Part shown: piece after piece, positions 46,847 through 57,223 of the stretch
Position numbering within the stretch: the stretch's first letter is position 1
How the letters are laid out: each line of letters begins with the position of its first letter
NCBI RefSeq assembly: GCF_000960085.1
Contig: NZ_JYGT01000009.1
Span: 144,775-208,774, forward strand
Length of the DNA: 64,000 nucleotides
Reading direction: 5' to 3'
DNA from: Streptococcus infantis
GTDB taxonomy: Bacteria; Bacillota; Bacilli; Lactobacillales; Streptococcaceae
Made by a program: the position numbers and the translations under genes
The notes under the pieces: generated by a model
What the model was told of the DNA's origin: nothing
The model's input: the letters and a program-made list of their open reading frames with translations, nothing else
Database searches by the model: none

Positions 46847-48798
46847 AAATTCAGGATTTACTGAGAAAAGATGTGATGTTGCTTGATTTACAAGCAACTG
46901 AAAAAACAGCAGCTATCGAAGAAATGATTCATAGCTTGGTAGAGCACGGATATGTGACAGATTTCGAAACCTTCAAAGAAGGAATCTTGGCGCGTGAAGC
47001 TTTGACTTCTACAGGTTTGGGTGACGGTATCGCAATGCCTCACAGCAAAAATGCTGCAGTTAAAGAAGCGACTGTTCTCTTTGCTAAGTCAAATAAGGGT
47101 GTTGACTACGAAAGTCTAGATGGACAACCAACTGACCTCTTCTTTATGATTGCTGCTCCAGAAGGTGCCAATGATACTCACTTGGCTGCCTTAGCAGAAT
47201 TGTCACAATATTTGATGAAAGACGGATTTGCTGATAAGCTTCGTCAAGTAACATCAGCTGATCAAGTCATTGAACTCTTTGACCAAGCTTCAGAAAAAGC
47301 TCAAGAGCCAGTTCAAATACCTGCAAATAGTTCTGATGACTTTATCGTTGCTGTAACTGCTTGTACAACAGGTATCGCCCACACTTATATGGCTCAAGAA
47401 GCTCTTCAAAAAGTGGCTGCTGAAATGGGTGTTGGTATCAAGGTTGAAACCAACGGTGCTAGTGGTGTCGGTAACCAATTGACAGCAGAAGATATCCGCA
47501 AGGCTAAAGCTGTAATTATCGCTGCAGATAAAGCAGTTGAAATGGATCGTTTCGATGGCAAACCATTGGTAAATCGTCCAGTAGCAGACGGTATCCGTAA
47601 AACTGAAGAATTGATCAACCTTGCTCTTTCTGGAAATGCTGAAGTTTATCATGCTGCTAATGGAGCAAAAGCTACAACAGCATCTATTGAAAAACAAAGT
47701 ATCGGTGGTGCCTTCTACAAACACTTGATGAGTGGTGTATCTCAAATGTTGCCATTTGTTATCGGTGGTGGTATCATGATTGCCCTTGCCTTCTTGATTG
47801 ATGGTGCTATGGGTGTGCCAAATGATAGCCTCGGAAATCTTGGATCTTACCATGAACTTGCTTCTATGTTCATGAAAATCGGTGGTGCAGCCTTTGGTTT
47901 GATGCTTCCAGTATTTGCAGGATATGTTGCTTACTCAATCGCTGAAAAACCAGGTTTGGTAGCAGGTTTCGTAGCTGGTGCTATCGCTAAAGAAGGTTTT
48001 GCCTTTGGTAAAATCCCTTACGCTCAAGGTGGTGAAGCAACTTCAGCACTTGCAGGAGTATCATCAGGTTTCCTTGGAGCCCTTGTTGGTGGATTTATCG
48101 CAGGTGCCTTGGTGCTCTTGGTTAAGAAATACGTGAAGGTTCCTCGCTCACTTGAAGGTGCTAAATCAATCCTTCTCTTGCCGCTTTTTGGAACAATCTT
48201 GACAGGCTTTGTCATGCTAGCTGTTAATATCCCAATGGCCGCAATCAACACTGGTATGAACAACTTCCTTGGTGGTCTTGAAGGTGGATCAGCTGTCCTT
48301 CTTGGAGTCGTTCTTGGAGGAATGATGGCTGTCGATATGGGTGGACCTGTCAATAAAGCAGCCTACGTCTTTGGTACGGGTACCCTTGCAGCAACAGTGG
48401 CAACAGGTGGTTCAGTAGCTATGGCAGCAGTTATGGCTGGAGGAATGGTTCCACCACTTGCAATCTTTGTCGCAACTCTCCTCTTCAAGAATAAATTTAC
48501 CAAAGAAGAACGTAACTCTGGTTTGACGAACATCGTTATGGGCTTGTCATTCATCACTGAAGGTGCGATTCCATTTGGTGCAGCAGACCCAGCTCGTGCT
48601 ATCCCAAGCTTCATCCTTGGATCAGCGGTAGCAGGTGGACTCGTTGGTCTTGCAAATATCAAACTCATGGCTCCTCACGGAGGAATCTTCGTTATCGCCC
48701 TTACTTCAAATGCTCTTCTTTATCTTGTCTTTGTCTTGGTAGGAGCAATTGTCAGTGGTGTCGTTTACGGTTACCTTCGTAAACCATTAGAAAAATAA
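46843..48798 (+). CDS. fruA: PTS fructose transporter subunit IIABC
   Basis: FruA imports fructose and phosphorylates it to fructose-1-phosphate. The 651-residue protein is ordered IIA (residues ~1-145, phosphorylated His67 in AMPHSK), IIB (~165-270, phosphocysteine Cys174 in CTTGIAHTYMAQEAL) and IIC (~290-650) with about eight to ten membrane helices and the AKEGFAFG and GAADPARAIPS substrate regions. All three domains and active residues are intact. It overlaps fruK by 4 bases and is followed by a terminator. Confidence 0.95.
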   Translation: MKIQDLLRKDVMLLDLQATEKTAAIEEMIHSLVEHGYVTDFETFKEGILAREALTSTGLGDGIAMPHSKNAAVKEATVLFAKSNKGVDYESLDGQPTDLFFMIAAPEGANDTHLAALAELSQYLMKDGFADKLRQVTSADQVIELFDQASEKAQEPVQIPANSSDDFIVAVTACTTGIAHTYMAQEALQKVAAEMGVGIKVETNGASGVGNQLTAEDIRKAKAVIIAADKAVEMDRFDGKPLVNRPVADGIRKTEELINLALSGNAEVYHAANGAKATTASIEKQSIGGAFYKHLMSGVSQMLPFVIGGGIMIALAFLIDGAMGVPNDSLGNLGSYHELASMFMKIGGAAFGLMLPVFAGYVAYSIAEKPGLVAGFVAGAIAKEGFAFGKIPYAQGGEATSALAGVSSGFLGALVGGFIAGALVLLVKKYVKVPRSLEGAKSILLLPLFGTILTGFVMLAVNIPMAAINTGMNNFLGGLEGGSAVLLGVVLGGMMAVDMGGPVNKAAYVFGTGTLAATVATGGSVAMAAVMAGGMVPPLAIFVATLLFKNKFTKEERNSGLTNIVMGLSFITEGAIPFGAADPARAIPSFILGSAVAGGLVGLANIKLMAPHGGIFVIALTSNALLYLVFVLVGAIVSGVVYGYLRKPLEK

Positions 48799-48811
48799 TC
48801 ACAAATACTCA

Positions 48812-48846
48812 AATGGCTGAACACGAAAGTGGGCAGTCATTTTTTA
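48812..48846 (+). terminator. Intrinsic terminator after fruA
   Basis: ATGGCTG / CAGTCAT with inner CAC/GTG closed by GAAA, followed by six T. Confidence 0.8.
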
Positions 48847-48870
48847 ACCCCTCGAAAAGTTTCTGAAATA

Positions 48871-48879
48871 TGATATAAT
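48871..48879 (+). promoter_or_regulatory. Extended -10 promoter for a leaderless ftsK mRNA
   Basis: TGATATAAT ends 6 bases before ATG 48886, putting +1 on the start codon; no ribosome site exists between. Confidence 0.75.
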
Positions 48880-48885
48880 AGAAGC

Positions 48886-51219
48886 ATGGCAAACAAGAAT
48901 ACAACTAAAACAAGACGAAGACCGTCTAAAGCAGAATTGGAAAGAAAACAAGCGATTCAACGAATGCTGATTTCTTTAGCTTTAGCTATCTGTTTAATTT
49001 TTGCAGCCCTCAAATGGGGAGCTGTCGGAATCACTGTTTATAACCTGATTCGCTTACTCGTAGGGAGTTTAGCATACTTAGCTATTTTCTCTCTCTTGAT
49101 TTATCTATTCTTCTTTAAATGGATTCATAAACAAGAAGGCTTGCTAGCAGGTTTCTTCTTTATTTTTGCAGGCTTGCTCCTCATCTTTCAAGCTTATCTT
49201 GTCTGGAAGCTTAGCATGGCAAATGCTGTTTTTCAAGGAACGATTGGACAAATCTTTAAAGATTTAACCAGTTTTCAAGTAACAAGTTTTGCAGGGGGAG
49301 GCTTGTTAGGGGTAGGTCTCTACATTCCGGTAGCCTTTTTGTTCTCAAACATCGGTACCTATTTCATAGGGGCCATCTTAATCCTAATCGGAGCTCTTTT
49401 AATGAGTCCATGGTCTATCTATGATATTGCTGATTTTCTCTCAGCACGATTTTCTATCTGGATGGAACGTCGCGAACAGAAAAAACAAGAACGCTTTGTC
49501 AAGCGTGAAGAAGAAAAGGCACGAAGAGAAGTAGAAGAACAAGCAAGACTCGAGAAAGAAAGAGACGAGCAGGCTTTGCTTGACATGCAGCCTGTAGATA
49601 TGGAAACTGGAGAAATCTTATCAGACGAACCACTGCAAGAATTTCCTCCACTTCCAGAGGAGGAATGGCTAGAACCTGAGATTATTCTCCCGCAAGCTGA
49701 TTTTTATTCCCCTGAAGAAGGAGACTATCCAGAGGAAGAAGTTTTCTCTGAAGATGATGATGACGAAGAGGTTGAAGTAGATTTTTCTGCTAAAAAAGCC
49801 TTGGAGTATAAGCTTCCAAGCTTGCAACTCTTTGCGCCAGATAAACCAAAAGATCAGTCAAAAGAAAAGAAAATCGTTCGAGAAAATATTAAAATTTTGG
49901 AAGAGACCTTCGCAAGTTTTGGTATTAAAGTGACTGTAGAAAGAGCAGAAATCGGTCCGTCGGTGACCAAGTATGAGGTTAAACCTGCAGTTGGTGTCCG
50001 TGTCAACCGTATTTCAAATCTAGCAGACGATTTAGCTTTGGCTTTGGCTGCTAAAGATGTCCGTATCGAAGCACCGATTCCTGGGAAATCCTTGGTAGGT
50101 ATCGAAGTTCCTAACTCGGAAATTGCAACTGTATCCTTCCGTGAGCTTTGGGAACAATCTCAGACTAAGCCTGAAAACCTTTTAGAAATTCCTCTTGGGA
50201 AGGCCGTTAACGGAACAGCTCGTAGTTTTGATTTGGCAAAAATGCCTCACTTGCTAGTGGCCGGTTCTACAGGTTCTGGTAAATCTGTTGCGGTTAACGG
50301 CATTATTGCAAGTATTCTGATGAAAGCACGCCCAGACCAAGTCAAATTCATGATGGTCGATCCAAAGATGGTTGAGCTTTCAGTCTACAACGATATCCCT
50401 CATCTCTTGATTCCAGTTGTGACCAATCCTCGTAAGGCTAGCAAGGCATTGCAAAAGGTTGTTGACGAGATGGAAAACCGCTATGAACTCTTTGCTAAAG
50501 TCGGCGTTCGAAATATCGCTGGTTTCAATGCTAAGGTAGAAGAGTTTAACGCTCAGTCCGAATACAAACAAGTACCGCTACCTTTAATCGTTGTGATTGT
50601 CGATGAGTTAGCTGACCTCATGATGGTTGCCAGCAAGGAAGTAGAAGATGCTATTATCCGTCTAGGACAAAAGGCGCGTGCAGCTGGTATCCATATGATC
50701 CTTGCAACCCAACGTCCTTCAGTAGATGTTATCTCTGGTTTGATTAAGGCCAATGTTCCGTCTCGTGTAGCCTTCGCTGTTTCATCAGGAACAGACTCAC
50801 GGACGATTTTGGATGAAAATGGCGCTGAGAAATTGCTTGGTCGAGGAGATATGCTCTTTAAGCCAATCGATGAAAACCATCCAGTTCGTCTTCAAGGTTC
50901 CTTTATCTCAGATGATGATGTCGAGCGTATTGTGAACTTCATCAAGTCCCAAGCAGATGCTGACTATGATGAAAGCTTTGACCCTGGAGAAGTGTCCGAG
51001 ACTGAAAGCGACTTTGGTTCTAGCGATGATGCTGGTGATCCACTCTTTGAAGAAGCAAAAGCCCTTGTCATCGAGACACAAAAGGCGAGTGCTTCCATGA
51101 TTCAGCGTCGTTTATCAGTTGGTTTTAACCGAGCAACTCGATTGATGGAAGAATTAGAGATGGCTGGTGTTATCGGTCCAGCTGAAGGTACAAAACCTCG
51201 AAAAGTCTTACAACAATAA
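48886..51219 (+). CDS. ftsK: DNA translocase FtsK/SpoIIIE
   Basis: FtsK pumps DNA through the closing septum and clears terminus regions. The 777-residue protein has a basic N terminus, four membrane helices (residues ~25-180), an acidic linker rich in Glu (residues ~210-310), the alpha/beta RecA-like motor with Walker [15 protein letters not shown] near residue 464 and Walker [13 protein letters not shown] near residue 565, and the C-terminal gamma winged helix (residues ~715-775, [19 protein letters not shown]) that reads orienting sequences. It is monocistronic and appears leaderless. Confidence 0.95.
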   Translation: MANKNTTKTRRRPSKAELERKQAIQRMLISLALAICLIFAALKWGAVGITVYNLIRLLVGSLAYLAIFSLLIYLFFFKWIHKQEGLLAGFFFIFAGLLLIFQAYLVWKLSMANAVFQGTIGQIFKDLTSFQVTSFAGGGLLGVGLYIPVAFLFSNIGTYFIGAILILIGALLMSPWSIYDIADFLSARFSIWMERREQKKQERFVKREEEKARREVEEQARLEKERDEQALLDMQPVDMETGEILSDEPLQEFPPLPEEEWLEPEIILPQADFYSPEEGDYPEEEVFSEDDDDEEVEVDFSAKKALEYKLPSLQLFAPDKPKDQSKEKKIVRENIKILEETFASFGIKVTVERAEIGPSVTKYEVKPAVGVRVNRISNLADDLALALAAKDVRIEAPIPGKSLVGIEVPNSEIATVSFRELWEQSQTKPENLLEIPLGKAVNGTARSFDLAKMPHLLVAGSTGSGKSVAVNGIIASILMKARPDQVKFMMVDPKMVELSVYNDIPHLLIPVVTNPRKASKALQKVVDEMENRYELFAKVGVRNIAGFNAKVEEFNAQSEYKQVPLPLIVVIVDELADLMMVASKEVEDAIIRLGQKARAAGIHMILATQRPSVDVISGLIKANVPSRVAFAVSSGTDSRTILDENGAEKLLGRGDMLFKPIDENHPVRLQGSFISDDDVERIVNFIKSQADADYDESFDPGEVSETESDFGSSDDAGDPLFEEAKALVIETQKASASMIQRRLSVGFNRATRLMEELEMAGVIGPAEGTKPRKVLQQ

Positions 51220-51220
51220 A

Positions 51221-51257
51221 AAAAGCTTCTTTCCGAAACTGGAGAGAAGCTTTATTG
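51221..51257. terminator. Terminator between ftsK and the converging small-protein gene
   Basis: AAAGCTTCTTTCC / GGAGAGAAGCTTT stem. The T-run is best on the minus strand (seven T after the stem), so it primarily ends the minus-strand gene. Confidence 0.8.
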
Positions 51258-51662
51258 TTAAGGATTTGTTTTATTGTCTGTCGCAACTGTATCAGATTGA
51301 GCAACTCCATCAGTTTGATTTTTTGGGACGTTGTTAGAAGCTTGAGTAGTCTCTTCTGATTGAACATTATTGTTTTTATTGTCAACTCCACTATTTGCAG
51401 AATTAGTATCTTGGTTACTTCCTTGATTCTGAGCAGGAGCGTTCGATTGAGCAGGAGCTTCCTTTTGGATTTCCTTGATAATGGTTGTGTGCGGATTTGT
51501 ATCTTTTTTATCTTTTTCTTTATCAAAGGCATTCATAATCGTGATACTAGCCGTAATCAAACCTAAAATACTAGCAATCGTTGCAATTGTTTTTTGAAAA
51601 ACAGTGAATCCTTTTTTGATGTGTTCGGTCTTAGGCTTTGAACTTCTACGATAGTTAGACAT
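51258..51662 (-). CDS. Membrane-anchored protein with a low-complexity Asn/Gln-rich tail (DUF6556-like)
   Basis: This 134-residue protein has a basic N terminus (MSNYRRSSKPKTEHIKKG), one membrane segment (residues ~22-45, TIATIASILGLITASITIM) and an extracellular tail of about 85 residues rich in Asn, Gln, Thr, Asp and Ala with no fold evident. It resembles a streptococcal family I recall as DUF6556; function unknown. AAAGGAGAG precedes the ATG by about 5 bases. A TATAAT lies about 25 bases before the start. The tail probably extends into the wall. Confidence 0.75.
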   Translation of the reverse strand: MSNYRRSSKPKTEHIKKGFTVFQKTIATIASILGLITASITIMNAFDKEKDKKDTNPHTTIIKEIQKEAPAQSNAPAQNQGSNQDTNSANSGVDNKNNNVQSEETTQASNNVPKNQTDGVAQSDTVATDNKTNP

Positions 51663-51798
51663 AATTTCTCTCCTTTGTCATGATTCATTATACTCAAAAT
51701 CTTTAAAAAAAACTTAAATGAACCTGAATTGCCTTTCTTGTCGCCTGAACTGTTTCGTGTTACAATAGAAGGAGTGATTTTAGAAAGCGTGAGAAACC

Positions 51799-52941
51799 AT
51801 GATATACTTTGATAATTCGGCAACGACTAAGCCTTATCCTGAAGCTCTTGAAACCTATATGCAGGTCGCTTCGAAAATTGTAGGAAATCCATCCAGTCTC
51901 CATCGTTTGGGAGATCAGGCAACACGAATTTTAGAAGCTTCTCGTCAACAGATTGCAGATTTGATTGGCAAGAAATGCGAGGAAATCTTCTTTACATCTG
52001 GTGGTACTGAAGGGGATAATTGGGTTATCAAAGGGATTGCATTCGAAAAAGCGCAATTTGGCAAACACATTATTGTATCTGACATTGAGCACCCAGCAGT
52101 CAAGGAGTCAGCTCTCTGGCTGAAGACTCAAGGGTTTGAAGTGGATTTTGCACCAGTAGATAAAAAAGGCTTTGTAGATGTAGAGGCCTTGGCAAGTTTG
52201 CTTCGAGCTGATACGACCTTAGTCTCCATCATGGCAGTCAACAATGAAATTGGTTCCATCCAGCCCATCCAAGCTATTTCAGAGCTTTTAGCAGATAAAC
52301 CAACCATTTCTTTCCATGTTGATGCTGTTCAGGCTTTGGCAAAAATACCAACAGAAAAGTATTTGGCAGACCGAGTTGATTTTGCGACCTTCTCCAGTCA
52401 TAAGTTCCACGGAGTTCGGGGTGTTGGCTTTGTCTACATTAAGTCTGGCAAGAAAATCACCCCCCTATTAACCGGTGGTGGCCAGGAGCGCGACTATCGT
52501 TCCACAACTGAGAATGTAGCAGGAATTGCTGCGACTGCCAAGGCCCTACGTTTGGCTATGGAGAGATTGGACTTATTTGCTAGCAAAACAAGTCAGATGA
52601 AAGAGGTTATCCGTCAAGCCCTTCTTAATTATCCTGATATTTTTGTTTTCTCAGGAGAAGAAGATTTTGCTCCTCATATTCTGACCTTTGGGATTAAGGG
52701 TGTCCGTGGTGAAGTCATCGTTCATGCATTTGAGGACTATGATATTTTCATCTCCACAACCTCTGCTTGCTCGTCCAAGGCAGGAAAACCTGCAGGCACC
52801 TTGATTGCCATGGGGGTTGAAAAAGATAAGGCTCAGTCAGCAGTACGCGTCAGTCTAGACCTAGAAAATGACATGAGTCAAGTGGAGCAGTTCTTGACCA
52901 AACTAAAATTAATTTACAATCAAACTAGAAAAGTAAGATAG
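51799..52941 (+). CDS. Cysteine desulfurase (NifS/IscS family)
   Basis: This 380-residue PLP enzyme removes sulfur from cysteine as a persulfide. PLP-binding His/Lys are in [13 protein letters not shown] (Lys202), and the persulfide Cys is Cys324 in [22 protein letters not shown] at the N terminus is typical. thiI follows 8 bases after the stop, so this is most likely the dedicated sulfur donor for tRNA 4-thiouridine, as for Bacillus NifZ, rather than the general Fe-S enzyme (SufS). The ribosome site is weak (GTGAG). Confidence 0.93.
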   Translation: MIYFDNSATTKPYPEALETYMQVASKIVGNPSSLHRLGDQATRILEASRQQIADLIGKKCEEIFFTSGGTEGDNWVIKGIAFEKAQFGKHIIVSDIEHPAVKESALWLKTQGFEVDFAPVDKKGFVDVEALASLLRADTTLVSIMAVNNEIGSIQPIQAISELLADKPTISFHVDAVQALAKIPTEKYLADRVDFATFSSHKFHGVRGVGFVYIKSGKKITPLLTGGGQERDYRSTTENVAGIAATAKALRLAMERLDLFASKTSQMKEVIRQALLNYPDIFVFSGEEDFAPHILTFGIKGVRGEVIVHAFEDYDIFISTTSACSSKAGKPAGTLIAMGVEKDKAQSAVRVSLDLENDMSQVEQFLTKLKLIYNQTRKVR

Positions 52942-52949
52942 GAGTATTC

Positions 52950-54164
52950 ATGCAATATTCAGAAATTATGATTCGCTACGGGGAACTTTCAACCAAAGGT
53001 AAAAACCGTATGCGTTTCATCAATAAACTTCGCAATAATATTTCGGACGTTTTATCCATCTATCCTCAAGTTAAAGTGACAGCAGACCGCGATCGTGCCC
53101 ATGCTTATCTGAATGGGGCAGATTATGAACCTGTGGCAGAATCTCTCAAGCAAGTTTTCGGGATTCAAAATTTTTCTCCAGTATATAAGGTTGAAAAATC
53201 CGTAGAAGTTCTTAAGTCTGCTGTTCAAGAGATTATGAAAGACATCTACAAGGAAGGGATGACCTTTAAAATCTCAAGTAAGCGTAGCGACCACAACTTT
53301 GAGCTAGACAGTCGAGAACTCAACCAAACTCTCGGTGGAGCAGTATTTGATGCTATTCCAAATGTGCAAGCACAAATGAAAAATCCTGACATTAACCTTC
53401 AAGTGGAGATTCGTGAAGAAGCAGCCTACCTTTCATATGAAACCATTCGTGGTGCAGGTGGTTTGCCGGTAGGAACTTCTGGAAAAGGTATGCTCATGTT
53501 GTCAGGAGGGATTGACTCACCAGTTGCTGGATATCTAGCTCTAAAACGTGGAGTGGATATCGAGGCTGTTCACTTTGCGAGCCCTCCCTACACAAGTCCA
53601 GGTGCCCTCAAGAAAGCACAGGATTTGACCCGTAAATTGACCAAATTCGGTGGTAATATCCAGTTTATCGAAGTGCCATTCACGGAGATTCAAGAAGAAA
53701 TTAAAGCCAAGGCGCCAGAAGCCTATCTGATGACGCTGACTCGTCGCTTTATGATGCGCATTACAGATCGTATCCGTGAGGTACGAAATGGCTTGGTTAT
53801 CATCAATGGGGAAAGTCTTGGTCAGGTGGCTAGTCAAACCCTTGAAAGTATGCAGGCTATCAATGCTGTGACCAACACACCAATCATTCGTCCAGTTGTA
53901 ACTATGGACAAGCTAGAAATCATTGATATTGCGCAAGAAATTGATACCTTTGAAATCTCTATACAGCCCTTTGAAGACTGTTGTACCATTTTTGCACCAG
54001 ATCGTCCGAAGACAAATCCTAAGATTAAGAATGCAGAGCAGTATGAAGCTCGAATGGATGTTGAAGGATTGGTTGAACGTGCAGTAGCGGGAATCATGAT
54101 TACTGAAATTACACCTCAGGCTGAGAAGGATGCGGTCGATGAGTTGATCGATGATCTCCTTTAA
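52950..54164 (+). CDS. thiI: tRNA 4-thiouridine synthase ThiI
   Basis: ThiI adenylates U8 of tRNA and inserts sulfur to give 4-thiouridine, a near-UV sensor. The 404-residue protein has an N-terminal ferredoxin-like plus THUMP domain (residues ~1-165) and a PP-loop domain with [17 protein letters not shown] near residue 182 and the catalytic region [15 protein letters not shown] near residue 345. The C-terminal rhodanese domain of E. coli ThiI is absent, consistent with direct sulfur transfer from the adjacent cysteine desulfurase. AGGAG precedes the ATG by 6 bases. Confidence 0.95.
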   Translation: MQYSEIMIRYGELSTKGKNRMRFINKLRNNISDVLSIYPQVKVTADRDRAHAYLNGADYEPVAESLKQVFGIQNFSPVYKVEKSVEVLKSAVQEIMKDIYKEGMTFKISSKRSDHNFELDSRELNQTLGGAVFDAIPNVQAQMKNPDINLQVEIREEAAYLSYETIRGAGGLPVGTSGKGMLMLSGGIDSPVAGYLALKRGVDIEAVHFASPPYTSPGALKKAQDLTRKLTKFGGNIQFIEVPFTEIQEEIKAKAPEAYLMTLTRRFMMRITDRIREVRNGLVIINGESLGQVASQTLESMQAINAVTNTPIIRPVVTMDKLEIIDIAQEIDTFEISIQPFEDCCTIFAPDRPKTNPKIKNAEQYEARMDVEGLVERAVAGIMITEITPQAEKDAVDELIDDLL

Positions 54165-54195
54165 TCAGAAAAACCAGAGGAAAAGATAAAATAAG

Positions 54196-54246
54196 TAAAA
54201 AAAGTTAGTTTATTGTCCTAAATTTGGACGGAAACTGACTTTTTTC
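54196..54246 (+). terminator. Intrinsic terminator after thiI
   Basis: AAAAAGTTAGTTT / GAAACTGACTTTTT arms with an inner GTCC/GGAC pairing, then T-run. Confidence 0.85.
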
Positions 54247-54299
54247 CTATTTTTATGATATAATTAGATAAAATTTTGAATATAGAGAGTTTTCTGACA

Positions 54300-55124
54300 A
54301 TGAATCAATCTTATTTTTATTTAAAAATGCGAGAGCATAAATTGGTGGTTCCCTACACAGGTAAGGAGCGTCGCGTACGTGTTCTCCTCCCTAAAAACTA
54401 TGAGAAAGATACGGATAGAAGTTATCCTGTGGTGTATTTCCATGATGGACAAAACGTCTTTTATAGTAAGGAATCCTACGTAGGCCATTCCTGGAAGATT
54501 ATCCCAGCCATCAAGCGAAATCCGGATATCAGTCGCATGATTATCGTGGCTATTGACAATGATGGACTTGGACGGATGAACGAGTATGCAGCATGGAAAT
54601 TCCAAGAGTCTAACATCCCTGGTCAACAATTTGGTGGTAAAGGTGTCGAGTACGCAGAGTTTGTCATGGAAGTGGTTAAGCCCTTTATCGATGAAAACTA
54701 TCGGACAAAATCAGATTGTAAACACACTGCCATGATAGGATCTTCTCTGGGTGGGAATATTACCCAATTTATCGGCTTGGAGTATCAAGACCAGATTGGC
54801 TGCTTGGGTGTCTTTTCATCTGCTAACTGGCTTCACCAAGAGGCTTTTGATCGCTATATTGAGCGTAAGAAACTCTTGCCTGACCAACGTGTCTTTATTT
54901 ACGTCGGAACGGAAGAAGCAGATGATACTGATAAGACACTAATGGCTGGTAATATTAAGCAGGCCTATATCGACTCATCCCTTCGCTATTATCATGATTT
55001 GATAGCAGGAGGAGTGCAGTTGGAAAATCTCTCTCTCAAGGTTCAGGCTGGAGCCATTCACCATGAAGTGCCATGGTCAGAAAATCTACCAGCTTGCCTA
55101 CGCTTTTTTGCAGAAAATTGGTAA
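54300..55124 (+). CDS. Alpha/beta hydrolase, esterase D-like family (first of pair)
   Basis: This 274-residue protein has an alpha/beta-hydrolase fold with oxyanion motif VVYFHDGQNVFY near residue 45, nucleophile elbow GSSLGG (Ser149), an acid-bearing segment EEADDTDKTL and a probable catalytic His in GAIHHEVPW near residue 256. No signal peptide is present. ATG 54300 is taken as start, though the ribosome site (TAGAGAG) is weak and a TTG at 54276 is in frame. A TATAAT promoter lies at 54258-54263. It heads a three-gene operon with a second esterase and an ATP-grasp ligase. The substrate is unknown. Confidence 0.87.
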   Translation: MNQSYFYLKMREHKLVVPYTGKERRVRVLLPKNYEKDTDRSYPVVYFHDGQNVFYSKESYVGHSWKIIPAIKRNPDISRMIIVAIDNDGLGRMNEYAAWKFQESNIPGQQFGGKGVEYAEFVMEVVKPFIDENYRTKSDCKHTAMIGSSLGGNITQFIGLEYQDQIGCLGVFSSANWLHQEAFDRYIERKKLLPDQRVFIYVGTEEADDTDKTLMAGNIKQAYIDSSLRYYHDLIAGGVQLENLSLKVQAGAIHHEVPWSENLPACLRFFAENW

Positions 55125-55145
55125 ATAGTATAAAGGAGACAGGAT

Positions 55146-55886
55146 ATGAATATTGAACATCTTAGCCACTGGAGTGGAAATCTAAATCGTGAAATGTACG
55201 TAAACCGATATGGACATGCGGGTATCCCTATTGTAGTCTTTCCTTCTTCAGGTGGTAGCCACAATGAATACTATGATTTTGGCATGATTGATGCTTGTGC
55301 GTCCTTTATCGAGGAAGGCCGTGTTCAGTTCTTTACACTTTCAAGTGTCGATAGTGAGAGCTGGCTTGCAACTTGGAAAAACGGTCACGACCAAGCTGAA
55401 ATGCACCGTGCCTATGAGCGATACGTTATCGAAGAAGCCATTCCTTTTATCAAGCATAAGACGGGTTGGTTCGACGGTATGATGACAACAGGTTGTTCTA
55501 TGGGAGCTTATCATGCTCTCAACTTCTTCCTACAACATCCAGATGTCTTCACGAAAGTGATTGCCCTTAGTGGAGTTTACGACGCACGTTTCTTTGTTGG
55601 TGATTACTACAATGATGATGCCATCTATCAAAATTCACCAGTAGACTATATCTGGAATCAAAATGACGGCTGGTTTATCGATCGTTATCGTCAAGCTGAA
55701 ATTGTGATCTGTACGGGATTAGGAGCCTGGGAACATGATGGCTTACCTTCTTACTACAAACTCAAAGAAGCCTTTGACCAAAAACAAATTCCTGCCTGGT
55801 TTGCAGAATGGGGGCACGATGTCGCCCATGACTGGGAATGGTGGCGCAAACAAATGCCTTATTTTCTCGGTCACATGAGTCTATAA
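55146..55886 (+). CDS. Alpha/beta hydrolase, esterase family (second of pair)
   Basis: This 246-residue protein is only distantly like its upstream neighbour. It has the core strand IPIVVFPSSGG near residue 28, nucleophile elbow TGCSMGAYHAL (Ser118), a likely acid near GVYDARF and catalytic His in EWGHDVAHDWEWW near residue 225. The PSSGG oxyanion region is typical of a family found beside ATP-grasp genes. AAAGGAGAC is the ribosome site, 21 bases after the first esterase. It is cytoplasmic by sequence. Both hydrolases retain full triads, so two related but distinct ester or thioester substrates are possible. Confidence 0.87.
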   Translation: MNIEHLSHWSGNLNREMYVNRYGHAGIPIVVFPSSGGSHNEYYDFGMIDACASFIEEGRVQFFTLSSVDSESWLATWKNGHDQAEMHRAYERYVIEEAIPFIKHKTGWFDGMMTTGCSMGAYHALNFFLQHPDVFTKVIALSGVYDARFFVGDYYNDDAIYQNSPVDYIWNQNDGWFIDRYRQAEIVICTGLGAWEHDGLPSYYKLKEAFDQKQIPAWFAEWGHDVAHDWEWWRKQMPYFLGHMSL

Positions 55887-55898
55887 AAGGAGTCGCTT

Positions 55899-57065
55899 AT
55901 GAATTATCTTGTAATTTCACCCTATTACCCACAAAATTTCCAACAATTTAGTATTGAACTAGCTAATAAAGGAATCACAGTTCTAGGGATTGGGCAAGAA
56001 CCCTATGAACAACTAGATGAACCATTGCGCAATAGCTTAACGGAGTACTTCCGAGTTGATAATCTTGAAAACATTGATGAGGTTAAACGCGCCGTCGCCT
56101 TTCTTTTTTATAAGCATGGTCCAATTGACCGCATCGAATCACACAATGAATACTGGCTAGAGTTGGACGCTGCTCTTCGTGAACAATTCAATGTTTTTGG
56201 TGCCAAACCAGAAGACCTCAAGAAGACCAAGTTCAAGTCTGAGATGAAAAAACTCTTCAAAAAAGCAGGAGTTCCAGTTGTGCCAGGTGCTGTTATTGAA
56301 ACAGAAGCAGATGTTGATAAAGCTGTGAAAGAAATCGGTCTTCCTATGATTGCAAAACCTGATAATGGAGTAGGAGCTGCCGCAACCTTCAAACTTGAAA
56401 CTGAAGATGATATCAATCACTTTAAGGCTGAATGGGACCATTCAACCGTTTATTTCTTTGAAAAATTTGTCACCTCTAGTGAGATCTGTACCTTCGATGG
56501 TTTGGTAGATAGAGATGGAAATATTGTCTTTTCTACGACTTTTGACTACGCACACACCCCCCTCGATCTCATGATCTACAAGATGGATAATTCTTATTAC
56601 GTTCTCAAAGATATGGATCCTAAATTACGCAAATATGGTGAAGCAATTGTCAAAGAATTTGGCATGAAGGAACGTTTCTTCCATATTGAGTTCTTCCGTG
56701 AGGGTGATGACTATATCGCTATTGAATACAATAACCGTCCAGCGGGTGGTTTCACTATTGATGTCTATAACTATGCCCATTCTTTTGATTTGTACAAGGG
56801 CTATGCAGCTATCGTTGCAGGTGAAGCATTCCCAGAGTCTCCATTTGAAACCCAGTATTGCTTGGCAACATCTCGTCGCGCCAATGCCAACTATGTTTAT
56901 TCAGAAGAAGACTTACTTGCTAAATACGGTCAGCAGTTTAAGGTCAAGAAGGTCATGCCAGCAGCCTTTGCTGAATTGCAAGGAGATTATCTCTATATGC
57001 TAACGACACCAAGTCGTGAGGAAATGGAGCAGATGATTAAGGACTTTGGTCAGCGTCAAGAATAA
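55899..57065 (+). CDS. ATP-grasp domain protein (carbamoyl-phosphate-synthase-like ligase)
   Basis: This 388-residue protein has an N-terminal pre-ATP-grasp domain (MNYLVISPYYPQNFQQFSIE), an ATP-grasp core with a Lys in PMIAKPDNGVGAAATF near residue 150, EKFVTSSEICTFDG near residue 187 and the metal-binding Glu/Asn pair in IEYNNRPAGGFTID near residue 276, then a C-terminal domain. ATP-grasp ligases join a carboxylate to an amine or thiol through an acylphosphate. It starts 12 bases after the second esterase (AAAGGAGTC). It is not CarB: it lacks the second synthetase half. The product is unknown; a small peptide-like metabolite is an inference. Confidence 0.88.
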   Translation: MNYLVISPYYPQNFQQFSIELANKGITVLGIGQEPYEQLDEPLRNSLTEYFRVDNLENIDEVKRAVAFLFYKHGPIDRIESHNEYWLELDAALREQFNVFGAKPEDLKKTKFKSEMKKLFKKAGVPVVPGAVIETEADVDKAVKEIGLPMIAKPDNGVGAAATFKLETEDDINHFKAEWDHSTVYFFEKFVTSSEICTFDGLVDRDGNIVFSTTFDYAHTPLDLMIYKMDNSYYVLKDMDPKLRKYGEAIVKEFGMKERFFHIEFFREGDDYIAIEYNNRPAGGFTIDVYNYAHSFDLYKGYAAIVAGEAFPESPFETQYCLATSRRANANYVYSEEDLLAKYGQQFKVKKVMPAAFAELQGDYLYMLTTPSREEMEQMIKDFGQRQE

Positions 57066-57074
57066 TCGAAATTA

Positions 57075-57108
57075 GGACTTAACAAAAGATGTTTGTTAGG
57101 TCTTTTTT
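57075..57108 (+). terminator. Intrinsic terminator after the ATP-grasp gene
   Basis: GACTTAACAAA / TTTGTTAGGTC stem with a 5-base loop and six T. Confidence 0.85.
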
Positions 57109-57121
57109 GTAGGCTTGAAAT

Positions 57122-57135
57122 AAAAGCGTTTTCCC
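57122..57135 (+). promoter_or_regulatory. Possible cre upstream of the aquaglyceroporin gene
   Basis: AAAAGCGTTTTCC has the core of the streptococcal cre (TGWAARCGYTWNCW) with about two mismatches, ~90 bases before the ATG. Carbon-source control of a glycerol channel would be logical. Confidence 0.35.
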
Positions 57136-57223
57136 CTTGGATTCTTTTAGAAAATCTGTTGCTAAAAGGTTTAAAAATTGATAGAATAGGGATTGTCTAA
57201 AAAATATTAAGGAGAATCTATCA

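Noticed and set aside
47290..47853. 187-codon minus-strand frame inside fruA
   Set aside because: Antisense to a conserved coding region, no ribosome site or promoter, and His/Cys/Ser-rich composition typical of a shadow frame.
51663..51695. Possible 8-codon leaderless ORF before the DUF6556-like gene
   Set aside because: The -10 to ATG gap is only 5 bases, the promoter lacks the TGn extension in the right place, and the gene has a normal ribosome site.
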